A stretch of DNA of 64,000 bases, taken from contig NW_027185502.1 in the NCBI RefSeq assembly GCF_040183065.1, positions 1,353,501 through 1,417,500 on the forward strand, in the 5' to 3' direction. A model generated the notes under the pieces. The model was not told the DNA's origin. It made no database searches and saw only the letters and a list, made by a program, of their open reading frames with translations. The position numbers and the translations under genes were made by a program. The DNA is from Periplaneta americana. Taxonomy: Eukaryota; Arthropoda; Insecta; Blattodea; Blattidae. Positions 33,394-43,915 of this stretch are shown here, piece by piece. Every line of letters starts with the position of its first letter. Position 1 is the stretch's first letter.

Positions 33394-34690
33394 ACAGTCA
33401 TCAGCGAGTTTTAGCCGAGTAAAGACGTGTGCTGAAGGAGCGGAGACTGCACAGCGTAGAGAGGCATTGACCTATGAGCGAGTGATAGAGCAGGAGGTAC
33501 AATAGAAAATGGATAAAGTGCTACAACGAGAAGTGATACAGAAATGAAGCTAGGAATGGAGAACTACAAATGCAGAACAGTACAGGAAACTCGAAGAATC
33601 AAGTGGATATATCATCAGAAAGCTTGAAGTGCAGAGTGGATAACATCAGTGCGAAGATTGATTATCTGGTACGGGAAAATGAGCAAATGAAAGAGAAAAT
33701 CAAATATTATGAAGATAAGCAAAGGAAGAAGAATTTAATATTCTTCGGGGTGGAAGAAGAGGGTCATGAATATGAAATGGATACATATGAGACTGTATGT
33801 AAAGTGTGCGATAAGATTTTTGGTATCGATGTGAGAGTGGGCCATATTGAACAGACTTATAGAATTGGGAAAGGAAGATTCAGACCTATTTTAATATCAT
33901 TCGTAAGCATGAGAACAAGAGAAGTTATCTTAAGAAACTTAAGAAAATTAAGAATGACGAAAATAAGGGTTGAAAAAGACGTAAACTATGAAACAAGAAG
34001 CAGACGCAAATCACTGATACCGTCCATGAAAGCAGCTAGAAATAAGGGACATTTTGCTAAGATATATGAAGACAAACTGAAAGTCAACGGGAGATACTAT
34101 GACCTGGAGTTTTGTGACAAGAACGTAAATCATCCGGAATTTTGATTAAATAACGTGGCAGAGAAACATGAGAGGCAGCAATGTTTTGGTTTAATACCGA
34201 GTAATGGGACGAAACAATCCGAACGTGACGTGAAGCATGCGGCGAATCAGGAGTCGAAGCAAGAAGGCGACATACGCAGAAAGAAGACATTGAACCAAGG
34301 AGCAAAAAACGGATCACCAAGCATAATCCTACCAAGCTAGCAGACAGGGAGAATGACACTTCTAAGAAGAGTGGCATAAAGGCTACAGCGGTAAAGAAAT
34401 ATGCGAATGATAAGATGAAGAAAGGTTTAAGCTGTGTAATGATGAATGAGTCTAGTGAAGAAGGAGGAGCTACTGGTGGCTATGAATCAAGTGAGCGGAT
34501 AATAGAGGTAAGAAGAAGGAAAGAGAAGGAGAGGAGTCCAGGGTCGGGAAAAATAGGAGAATCAGCGAAGAGGAATACGGAGACTATAAGGAAAGGAGTC
34601 TTTGCGAGTGCAGGTCCCAGTGTAAGTTACGAAAGGGACTGCGGGGAAGAGAAGAACGAAGTCGAGAATACAACAGAGTCCAACGTCCAT
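33394..34690 (+). mobile_element. Non-LTR retrotransposon 5' part with ORF1
   Basis: Unit sequence stops at ACAATTAC and unrelated, frame-rich sequence starts (ACAGTCATCAGCGAGTTTTA), typical of a full 5' end. It holds ORF1, then a Lys/Glu-rich stretch in other frames (34155-34690), and is cut off before any reverse transcriptase. On the right the tandem unit resumes about 1.3 kb further along its own sequence, so the insertion was followed by a deletion or recombination. Confidence 0.7.
33570..34145 (+). CDS. Non-LTR retrotransposon ORF1 protein
   Basis: 191 residues resembling the RNA-binding ORF1 protein of LINE-type elements, which coats the element's RNA. A coiled-coil-like segment (RVDNISAKIDYLVRENEQM, about 21-45) leads into an RRM-like part: KKNLIFFGVEEE, VGHIEQTYRIGKG, RPILISFVSMRTREVILRN, then VEKDVNYETRSRRKSLIPSM and DKLKVNGRYYDL. 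The frame is intact and ends at TGA. Whether the start is the first Met of the open stretch or lies upstream cannot be decided. Zinc knuckles are not seen. The call rests on domain order. Confidence 0.65.
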   Translation: MQNSTGNSKNQVDISSESLKCRVDNISAKIDYLVRENEQMKEKIKYYEDKQRKKNLIFFGVEEEGHEYEMDTYETVCKVCDKIFGIDVRVGHIEQTYRIGKGRFRPILISFVSMRTREVILRNLRKLRMTKIRVEKDVNYETRSRRKSLIPSMKAARNKGHFAKIYEDKLKVNGRYYDLEFCDKNVNHPEF

Positions 34691-35510
34691 TCGTCGAAAG
34701 GTATTCAATATTCATTTACTCTTAATGGATTGAGGGAAAACCACGAGAAAAACTGCAACCAGGCAGGTTAATTTGTCCCAACTCGAAATGATTCCGAGGC
34801 AGCTCGTTTCACTATCACGCTTGCCGACCATTGCGCCAAAACAGTGGATGATACAAAGTCACAATATTTATTAAGAAATATATTAGTGTCAAGCAGGAGA
34901 ATGACGTCTGAGTTGTCAGTTAGATAAATTGAGTATATCAGATTAGGATAAATGCAAAGATATCTTTCATAATTGAACAATGTTTGTCTTGTGTCCAAAT
35001 TGCATAACAGTCACAACGACATTAAATAAATTGAAAGTGTTTAGAAACAAACAGTGACAAAACCACGGGGACAAAGCTGGAAGCATGTTGAAGTATCCCC
35101 ATTCAAAGAAGAAAAGAAACAAATGGGTGAGAATAGTTTCTAATTGCTTTGACGTGACTTCATCTCTTATATTGGGAAGTTTGTGAACTTAAAGAATTTC
35201 AATTTTGTACAGGCCTGTGTGATTGAGTAGATTTTTAACACATGCTTTGTTCTACAAAGCTCAATCTTGGGCAATATTCGAAGTTCTGTGACTTTCATTT
35301 GGAGAGTATCTAGTAGCACAAAACTTTCCCACCAGCCAATCATATTCAATGACGCTATCTACTATTCTCTACGCATCCATAATTCTTTTCGCGTGTATTA
35401 GTTATGCAACTTTAATGTTGATCTGTAACAAAGATTAAGAATAGCCTTCCCAAATCATAGTTACAAATGTACGAATTAACACAAATAAATAATGGTAAAT
35501 GTATAATCAC

Positions 35511-35946
35511 TAGACAGTATATGCGGGACAACTTAAGGAAAAGTGAAGTTCTTTCGTATCAGAGTATATGGCACTTGCCGTGTCGTCCGTCTTTTGTGTA
35601 CATGGCGAGTAGAGCAGCGTGGACCCCAGTCCGTTCATAGTAACATTTCAACGCAATGTGTGCAGTTGTGTTTTCCTGCAGGATAGGCGAAGACGCTTCA
35701 GCTTCGACAACTTACGAGACTATATCGTCGTTTACTGCAACGCTAGTAATTACATCAATGAAGACGAGGGATGAGCTACAGTACGTCATTTTTCTTTTCA
35801 TTCTGACTGTACAGAGATGCAGTAGCATGTTGACGTCGTCTGTTTACTTTAAAACCTGTTCAGCCAATGGTCTGAATGAAAAAATTTTAACATATGGTAA
35901 ATGTGCACCTACATTCAACGATAAGTCATCCCGCATCCGCTGTCTA
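35511..35946. mobile_element. hAT MITE with exact 8-bp target duplication
   Basis: Ends TAGACAGTATATGCGGGA and, inverted, TAGACAGCGGATGCGGGA. Flanks ATAATCAC at 35503-35510 and 35947-35954 are an exact 8-bp duplication, the hAT hallmark. The target is the splice-donor segment of a diverged exon-like block. No transposase; the 102-codon frame inside has no recognisable motif. Confidence 0.85.
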
Positions 35947-35954
35947 ATAATCAC

Positions 35955-36003
35955 CATCACTTAATAAGGGGAGAGCGGCGACTTCGCCTGCGTGTGTTGG
36001 GCA
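35955..36003 (-). other. Relic of a micro-exon next to the hAT MITE
   Basis: The position matches the block of other units, and the donor side still reads GTGATTAT on the minus strand, but the acceptor reads TTTACGATG without a proper AG at the expected place. Probably non-functional. Confidence 0.3.
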
Positions 36004-36043
36004 TCGTAAAGGAAAGAAGTGGAATTAATGGAATTCAATAAAT

Positions 36044-36278
36044 GAGTAGCTTAATATCAAAGACGGACATCTGACTTCAATCGAAATTTAGATAGCTGTG
36101 GTTTTTTATACAAATTTTCATGCTGTTGCCAGTTATTTTGAAACCATATGCAAACTCTAACACTATATTTATAAAATAAATTGTGTTAAATATTACAGAG
36201 AACACTGTGAATTAAAAAATTGCCTCTGGATCAAAACTATGGAGAAGACAGATGTCCGTCTTTGATATTAAGCTACTC
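36044..36278. mobile_element. Hairpin MITE with perfect 30-bp inverted ends
   Basis: GAGTAGCTTAATATCAAAGA begins a 30-bp arm at 36044-36073 that is repeated exactly inverted at 36249-36278. The 175-bp middle is AT-rich and non-coding. The tandem unit resumes on both sides. Candidate duplication A/T-rich (AAAT). Confidence 0.8.
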
Positions 36279-36409
36279 AAATTACGTAACACTAATTTGG
36301 TGGAGCAGCATCGAATATAATATAAATTATGTTTGATCGAAATTTGTGTTTTTTGCCAGCTGACGTCGAAACAATGAAAACAAATAAAGAATGGTAAATA
36401 TAAACTCAC

Positions 36410-36454
36410 CGTTACTTAAATTATGCGGCGGCGGTTTTCTGTCATAATCCGGGT
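36410..36454 (-). other. Candidate micro-exon in unit 8 (45 nt)
   Basis: Acceptor CTTTTACTTACAG, donor GTGAGTTTATA. Only one frame is open through the block: PDYDRKPPPHNLSN, phase 1 in and out, a multiple of three. Confidence 0.5.
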
Positions 36455-36566
36455 CTGTAAGTAAAAGAAACGACAGTCTATAATAAATTCAAGTCATTAA
36501 GTGATTTTTATAGACGGGAAGTAACACTAATTACGTGGATGCAACATTGAATATAATACTACATTA

Positions 36567-37236
36567 TGCAACGAGCCTATAATGATAGTAATTAAGACGC
36601 AAGTATGATTGTTTATGAAACGGGCGCAAGCGAGTTTTATAATATTCATACGAGCGTCTTAATTACCCTTATAGGCAAGTTTCATACGACTTTTTATGCT
36701 CGACCATATTTCTAACTTGAAATTATTCAGATGTATACATTTTATTGTATCTGACAAGATCGGAAGTGACCTTGTTCTAGGTCGTGAATTGTGAGGTGTG
36801 CGCAGACGCGAAAGTATTGATTTTTTTCCGAGGAACAATAATGTCATTGACCTTGATGTAATCCCGTTAATCTTGATATAAGCTTGATTATTGAATTCGA
36901 CATTGAAAAACGAGATGACAAATTGAATTTATTTGAATATTATTTGCAATTAACGCTAATAATTATAGTAACAGAACATAACCTTCTGCGACAGCATTGG
37001 ATTTCCAGCCTCCGTGACTTTTCGCTAATTCTCTTCGATTGCATATCCGAGAATAATCGATACTTGCGGTTTTATAACGGTACAAAGTTGACTTGTCATT
37101 GGCTGAACACCTGTAAGCTGAGTTGTCATTGGCTGAACACCTGTACTTTAATGAGTAGGTGTACTTTAATGACATTCATTAAAGGACTGCTACCAGGTGT
37201 ATAATTACTACATTTCGGCATGGTCGAGCATAAAAT
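36567..37236. mobile_element. Palindromic element with nested inverted repeats
   Basis: The left part is a hairpin (GTAATTAAGACGC mirrored by GCGTCTTAATTAC, with CCTATAAT and TTATAGG outside). A second inverted pair, ATGCTCGACCAT and ATGGTCGAGCAT, spans about 36698-37228. A 25-bp motif with TGTCATTGGCTGAACACCTG occurs twice in tandem near 37095-37145. ACTACATT stands at both junctions as possible target duplication. Confidence 0.6.
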
Positions 37237-37774
37237 AAATTATATTTGATCGAAATTTTGGTTCTGCCAGATGATGTCGAATTGATGCAGAACACACTGC
37301 TCAAACATTTTGACTATTATGTCGTCATCTGTGGATCAGTGAACGAGAATGACATGGACACTTGTTAAGAATGGATTAACGCAGTAAACCAAGAATAATG
37401 CATAATCATGAAGCCCTTGGGATAACGACACATGAGAGATCTCAAAACAGGTAAACTGCCTAAACCGTGCATGATATAACAGGTGATGAGGATTAGGGTC
37501 CTTAATCATGCTGAAGATGGAATTGAGAAACCCATACATACAAAGACGAAAAAATCTCATCACGTAAAGAAGTAATTGGCAAATTTACAATTATTATTAA
37601 TTCATCACTAGTGTACAAATATAACCTTATTTTGTATAGCCAATCAACACAAAATAAAATTATTTAACACGTAACCCGAGTTGTTTCTCTTAGACCAAGT
37701 GTACCAGTAGCGCTTCTAGCATCAGACTGTTTATCCCTGTTCAACCTATCCCGGGACTGTAAGCACTACTATAT

Positions 37775-38028
37775 ATTTTTTTAGTTTGTTATTTAACGAC
37801 GCTGTATCAACTACGAGGTTATTCAACTTCGATGAGATTGGTGATAACGAGATGAGGGCGAGGACTCGCCATAGATTAACTGACATTCACCTTACGGTTG
37901 GGGAAAACCTCGGAAAAACCCAACGAGGTAATCAGCCCCAAGCGAGGATCGAACCTGCGCCCGAGCGCAACTTCAGACCGGCAGGAAGGCGCCTTAACCG
38001 ACTGGGCCACGTCGGTGGCTTCATAGTT
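37775..38028 (-). repeat. Complete tRNA-derived SINE, family B
   Basis: On the minus strand: GCCACCGACGTGGCCCAGTC (A-box region), GCGCAGGTTCGATCCTCGC (B box), GGCTGATTACCTCGTTGGG, TTTTCCCCAACCGTAAGG, and the tail AACCTCGTAGTTGATACAGC then GTCGTTAAATAAC. Confidence 0.85.
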
Positions 38029-38779
38029 TGTAGCTGAGTGCCCGGATACGATTACTTTTTCCTTGCCCTGTTAGACAGTTGTATATAAATTAAAACATTA
38101 ATAGTAATCGTAGCGCAATAGTCCATGAAGTTCCAGGTTAACCAGCAGACTGCTGGCAGAAGTGAAAGATCATCCAACAAGTACGGGAGTGACGTGTATT
38201 CAAACGGTTATGCCACGAGACAATCAAAACGTTACGCATTACAAACATAAGCATGGAGTGAACAAGACGTTCGAAAATTATCGATAAAACCAAACGATTC
38301 ATTACTATGCTAAATCCGCGATTCTACACGCGTGTTTGCTTTCAAATTATTTAAGAAACTCAAGATTAACTTAGGGGTCTGCGGGAATATTGCAAACTAT
38401 AAGTGAACTGCAACAACAACGAAGCAGTAGCGGACAGTGGGGCTTGAAGGTTGAGGAGGCCAAGATGATTAGCAGGGACGACACTTTGTTCCAGGTTGGT
38501 TGTTGCTTGCCTATATTGACGTCACGGAGGCCATGGGTTCGAAGGTACTGTACTGTGATAAAGAGCAACACGTGTGTGCTGCGTCGGAGAACGAACGTAT
38601 GTTTCATCTATTTAGGATTCGAACCTATGCTGCTCTCTGCCACTGCCTGCTTGTTTTGCATTGTAGTGGCTTACCTGCAGTTCCTTAACTGTTGTCACTT
38701 AATGGCAAGGTGATTGTGATCGTGACTCTGTGTGCAGTATTGTAAACATAATACAATGTAGTCAGACAAGAACCCTAAA

Positions 38780-39525
38780 CTGAATGTAATTGCAACTGCG
38801 TTTGGAAGTGAGTATTCTAGTGTGGAGGGCGACAGCATGCGCTGTAAAGTGTGCAACACAGAACTAAAGGTCGTAAAGATTTGCAAAAGCACTGTGAAAC
38901 GAAAAAGCATAGTGAATGTGTGCCGTTATTCCTCTCATCTGCACGGTTTACATACTCTTGAGTTTTATAATGATTTGTGTGACGTGATGGTATTCCAATA
39001 CACAGCTCAGTAATCCACATTTTCAACGGTTTAAGGAAAATTACACGTCTAGAAAACTGTCTAGTATAACATCAATGCGTACAACCTATTTACGAAAAAA
39101 CTGTGAACCGCATTCAAACAGCTATAGGTAGTAACAGAATATTTCTATCTATAGATGAGACATCGGATGCTGTGGGACGATATGTAGCTCGCGTTGTTGT
39201 AGGAGTGATGTCCTCCAATGAACCAGAAAATAAATTTTTGTTGACATCGGAAGTACTAAGAAAAGTAAACAGTACAACTATTGTTAATCTTTTTGAGACA
39301 TCTACTGTTTAGTGACAGACAGTATTGCATATATGATCAAAGCAGGAAATTAATTAAAAACCATATACCCCAACATAATCCACCTCACTTGCGTAGCCCA
39401 TCCACTCCATGGTGGCGATGTTGAGATAACTTTCTCACAGTACAAGCATATTTTCAGTGAAAACAGAAGGAATTTCACTTTTTCACACTTAAAAATGCAC
39501 ATTGTTATATACTGTAACGGATTAC
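38780..39525 (+). pseudogene. hAT transposase with in-frame internal deletion
   Basis: BED-type zinc finger remains (MRCKVCNTELKVVK, then in the next frame LQKHCETKKHS). The start of the catalytic core follows (IFLSIDETSDAVGRYVARVV, with the first Asp in IDET). Finally YPNIIHLTCVAHPLH runs straight, in one frame, into GDVEITFSQYKHIFSENRRN, the dimerisation domain. The region with the remaining catalytic residues is therefore deleted. Confidence 0.78.
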
Positions 39526-40588
39526 AGTTGTATCAGAACAATGTACGTACCTCGATTGCAAATACGTATGTGTAATTTGACTAACTCGTCGTTATTATAA
39601 ATATGTGTAAGTAATATTGTACAGATGTAACTAATCAAGGCATAGTCTATGCTACGCGCATACATACTATACGGCAGTGGTAATCTGTAGAAATGTTGCG
39701 TTTCTGTTCCGCCGATCTGTACCAGCAAACAGTCGCGTGTTGTCGCTGGACTGCTCGTATCAACTAGTAAACACAGGTACTCTATACACCAGTACCAGTG
39801 AACCTCGTGGCGAACTGGGACAAAGTGTCGTCCCTGATGATTAGACTTCGTGGAATTGCCAAGAGAATCGCAAGGTTTACTGCGCACGCGGTATAGACTG
39901 TATGAGAAGGGGGCGTGCAACGGATGGAGTATGCCTCTAATATAAGCACTGAGCAGTATACTGCATTCAAGAAATATAATGAATGATCATTGAAGTAGGA
40001 AATGTCTAAACAATTATTTTATAGTCAGATATATTAACTCTTAAAATTTAATGTAAGATACTCACATCATCCTTAATACGTGCACTGCAGTGAAAAGTTA
40101 CGTACATTTTGAGCGACTGCAAAGTAACCTCCTCCGATGGTCACTTAAACAGTTTTCATTTTGGGAAAATGTACGTTCAACATCACATGATGTAATACAT
40201 ACATATTTGAAGAAGGGAAAGTCACAACTTTTTAGTACACCAACTTCAGATGTATTGTCGAGACCTGATAGTACACCATTTATAGTACGAATTTATGAAT
40301 AGGCAGAATATTTAGCAATAATGTTTCTCAACTTACATTTCATTTTTTCTGAAATTAATGAATTGTTATTTTGGATAACGGGTTGTGATACTTTATCCAC
40401 TATATTAAGGGCTTCTGAGAGTTGTAGTTTAGACGATTCTAACAGGATGATGCTTTTGGACACGATTTTAAATTAGAATAAATGAACAGAATATCTTCCA
40501 ATAGCTGTTCAGAAGGCAATGATTTTACAGCTGCAACAGCGGAACTGTCTGTGCTATCCAATGTATCAATTACCTCCATTATTTTTCA

Positions 40589-40860
40589 TTAATGTTCTGC
40601 ATAATAATGAACAGCATCCAACCACGTTCCCCAACGGGTCAAGACTGGCTGCGGGGTAAGGGTATTCAAGGGGCAATTATTTGGAATAGTAACACTCTCA
40701 TTGTAGTATGTTTGATTGAATTCTTGTCTGCACTGAACAAATGTTAAGCTTTGACTATTACAACCACAGTAATGTAAAAGCAAGTAGGTATATATTAGCT
40801 GTAGCTGCTCCATCTATTTGAACCGGTCACAACTCTTAACATGAACTGCTGCTACTACGA
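40589..40860 (-). pseudogene. hAT transposase fragment, opposite orientation
   Basis: The minus strand reads [20 protein letters not shown] then [10 protein letters not shown], a segment of hAT transposases lying just before the insertion domain and missing from the + strand relic at 38780-39525. A downstream continuation (EVIDTLDSTDSSAVAAV-like, about 40500-40580) may belong to it. Confidence 0.65.
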
Positions 40861-42421
40861 GACCGGGCGGTCGCTTACCTCCTCTATACTACCGTACATC
40901 GGTAACCTGATTGCATGCTGCGTGTGGCAATTTAACGAAGTCTACTTATGAGAATATAAAAATATAAGGCCTGTGACGTACTTCATTACCAAGCGCAGAA
41001 TTTATAGATTTTAAGAAATTAAAATTATGTTTTCCAATTTATGTTTTAGGATTTTAAATCTTATGTTTAGGAATTTATGTGGTTTTACGGGGGAAAAAAT
41101 AAAAATAAACAACACACTGTTAATATATTACAACGGCTTGGTAAAGTTGTCTCTCTTTAGGACATTGTAAGTCCTAACCTACGAATTAGTTCTTTTTAGC
41201 TCATATTGAATTTAAGAATGTTACCCTTCGCTACATAAAACGAACAAGGAAAGCAATATTTCGAGAGTAACGAGATAGCAACAAAATTGATTCGAACCTA
41301 AGAATCCGGGTTTGCTCATTACTATAACATAGCCTAATTTTACAGAAAATTAACTGGACGTTCCTCTTTCTTCGCAAACCAATCAAATAGATCACAACAT
41401 ACTGAATCACTGCTACTAGAAGAAGCTAGAAACAAATCTACATTTGTTTTGTTTCTAAACTCTCTACATATTTGAAATACTGTATAAGTAAATACATCTC
41501 GTAACACAAAAGGATAAAATAACAAGAACACCCGCAAACAAGAGAAAATCTAACAACATAAATGAAAACTTTTACGCAGGAAGAGAAAACTAACAACACG
41601 TGACTCAGTTTTCTAAAAGCAAGAAGAGAGAAAGAGAGAGAGAGCTTCCCAATACAGCCGAAACCGGCCGTGACTATAAGCAGTACAGTTGTCAGCGGTG
41701 GGTAGGACGTCTCCAAATCGGCTCCCTTCGCGCGTTCTAGTCAAGTTTAAACACTCTTCTAACCAGCTATCTTATTGGTTGAACTACTGTTGTCATGGTT
41801 ACTGGGGAGTAGCGTCATCTAGCCGACTCCTCTCTCCCGCTCTCGCATAGACACTGCAGGCTGCTAGATGTCGACTATACAGGTTACAGCGCTATCTGTT
41901 ATTTTTCAGTACGAATTATTTGTACTATCTACATTATAGCCAGTGGGCATCAACAACCGAATGTGATCGACTTTACGTAACTTACATCTTAGTCGTAGTG
42001 CATAATAAAATTAATATACAAGGAAAAATGTTCATCATTTACTGTAACTTGTCTGTGATCTTAATTCAGCTGAAATTATTACTGTCATATTGTGTTCTGG
42101 TAAAATATTGGGGGAGGCAGGGCCTCCCTTGCCTCCCCTGAAAATCCGCCGCTACAATGAAATCCATTCCTCAACATGTCTCGGTAATCTTAAATACTTT
42201 CTACAACTTTGCCAGCTGTATTAACATTTTATTCTCATTTAGAAAATCCAGGAGTAATTAGATCATACACAACTCTGATTTCATTTCTTCCACTCTCATC
42301 TTCGTTTCTGAAGATTTATCAAGTTTGTGGTTCTCAGATTTTGTACATACCGGTATACATTTTTTGAAGCCCCGTAGCGAAATACTCGAATGCGACTTTG
42401 AAATAAACCCTGCATCATGTA

Positions 42422-43282
42422 CAGGGACATCATTTTATTTTTACTTCAATTTTTATTGTACCTGAGCTTTTGAATGTACTTCACTCCCACCCCTTCTACT
42501 AATGAAGTACAACCGTACTCCACACAGATCAGAGGCCGCATATACAGTCAAAGTAGGCTTACGGTCATAGTAAATAGTACGTTCCAAAAATATGTTCGCG
42601 TTTTCCAGTGACGAAAGAGCTTTCAATATTGAATCATTTTCGCAAAGGTACTGTCGTCCATTTGCCTACGTCGTATCCCGGTTTCCCCCCACAAACTTTT
42701 ATTCGCCAGCTAGTGGTTGGGCTGTCTTAGCTCTTTTCTGAGAACATTAATTTCTGTTAGGAATTGGACGTCTACGTGATATTATACAACTGTTTAAAAT
42801 AACTTAACTGGTAATTGGAATTAGGTACAATAGTTTATAGTGCGATAATATGCACATTAGAGCTGAAGCCACCATTTAAAAAAAATGTTTAAATATCCAT
42901 ATTATGGTTATTTTTCAATTTAGATTCATTCTCTATATTGTACGCTAATGTGCTGTAGACAGTATAATATACACTGCATAATGAATTCGTCCACATGGAC
43001 AGCTCAGTTCGTGAGTAAAAACACTCTTTGTTAATAATGTACTGTATTTTGATTAAACAAAAATCTAATGAAAATTATCAAACTCAAAATTGCGATATTT
43101 CCTAGTTTACGTAAATGGATGAACTACTTTTCTTCCCTCCTATACCTAGTAAAGTGATTTGTTTGTATATTACGTCAGTATCATCGAACTCCAGTCGTGG
43201 ATGGGGGTAGGAAATGGCGTTGATCCAGAGGTATAGGCAAGTTAATATTAAAAATGTTAGTAAAAATAAACTGATGTCCCTG
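42422..43282. mobile_element. TA-flanked non-autonomous DNA element, copy 1
   Basis: Ends CAGGGACATCATTTTATTTT and, inverted, CAGGGACATCAGTTTATTTT with TA on both sides (42420-42421, 43283-43284). 861 bp, no transposase. The same element recurs at 46020-47121. Confidence 0.8.
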
Positions 43283-43302
43283 TATCAACTTGGGGTCGGC
43301 CT

Positions 43303-43520
43303 GGTTCGCTGAGTTGGTATAGCGCTGCCTTATATGCCCGAGTTTGCGGGTTCGATCCCATGCCAGGTCAATGGCATTTAAGGGAGTATAACTGCGACAG
43401 GATCATGTCAGAAGATTTACTGGCACGTAAAAGAACTGCTGTGGGACAAAATTCCGGCACGCCGGCGCCGCTGATATAACCTCGGCAGTTGCGAGCGTCG
43501 TTAAATAAAACATAACACTT
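43303..43520 (+). repeat. tRNA-derived SINE, family C
   Basis: A-box-like GAGTTGGTATAGCGCTGCC, B box GCGGGTTCGATCCC, body ATGGCATTTAAGGGAGTATA and GGCACGTAAAAGAACTGC, end TTGCGAGCGTCGTTAAATAA. Unlike families A and B in head and body but sharing the CGTCGTTAAATAA tail. Confidence 0.85.
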
Positions 43521-43587
43521 TATAAACTTGGGAAAATAATAATTATAAAGATCAGTAGGCCTATGCTATTGAGAATGAGACTGTAAG

Positions 43588-43915
43588 AGAATCTGCAGAA
43601 CTGCATACATTGTATTCTGCACCTGACATAATTAGGAACATTAAATCTAGACGTTTTAGATGGGCAGGGCATGTAACACGTTTGGGAAAATCCATAAATG
43701 CATGTAAAGTGTTAGTTGGGAGGCCGGAGGGAAAAAGACCTTTGGAGAGGCCGAGACGTAGATTGAAGGATAATATTAAAATGGATTGGAGGGAAGTGGG
43801 ATATGATGGTAAAGACTGGATTAATCTTGCACAGCATAGGGACCGATGGCGGGCTTATGTGTGGACGGCCATGAAGCCGCGTTTTCCTTAAGAGTCATAA
43901 GTAAGTAACTAAGTA
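43588..43915 (+). mobile_element. Non-LTR 3' fragment in unit 8
   Basis: MYSAPDIIRNIKSRRFRWAG, then GRPEGKRPLERPRRRLKDN and a (GTAA)n end. More diverged than the copies in units 1-2, so an independent, older insertion. Confidence 0.85.

Larger units (their letters stand above)
32274..34862. repeat. Array unit 7 with retrotransposon ORF1 insertion
   Basis: Diverged unit sequence to about 33393 and again from about 34690 (CGTCGAAAGGTATTCAATAT). The middle is replaced by the non-LTR fragment. Confidence 0.85.
38425..42154. mobile_element. Composite hAT insertion block
   Basis: Tandem-unit sequence is interrupted from about 38421 to 42155. The ends CAGTAGCGGACAGTGG and, inverted, GTAGCGGCGGATTTTCAG share AGCGG and resemble hAT termini. 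Inside are two opposed hAT protein relics plus unassigned DNA, so more than one element has gone into this 3.7-kb block. A clean 8-bp duplication is not visible. Confidence 0.6.

Noticed and set aside
39522-39920. 132-codon minus-strand frame in the hAT block
   Set aside because: No hAT or other motif; it lies beyond the end of the + strand relic in non-coding transposon sequence.
38421-42162. An 8-bp target duplication ACAACGAA/ACAATGAA for the composite hAT block
   Set aside because: The two strings differ at one base and do not abut equally placed terminal repeats, so the duplication is not secure.
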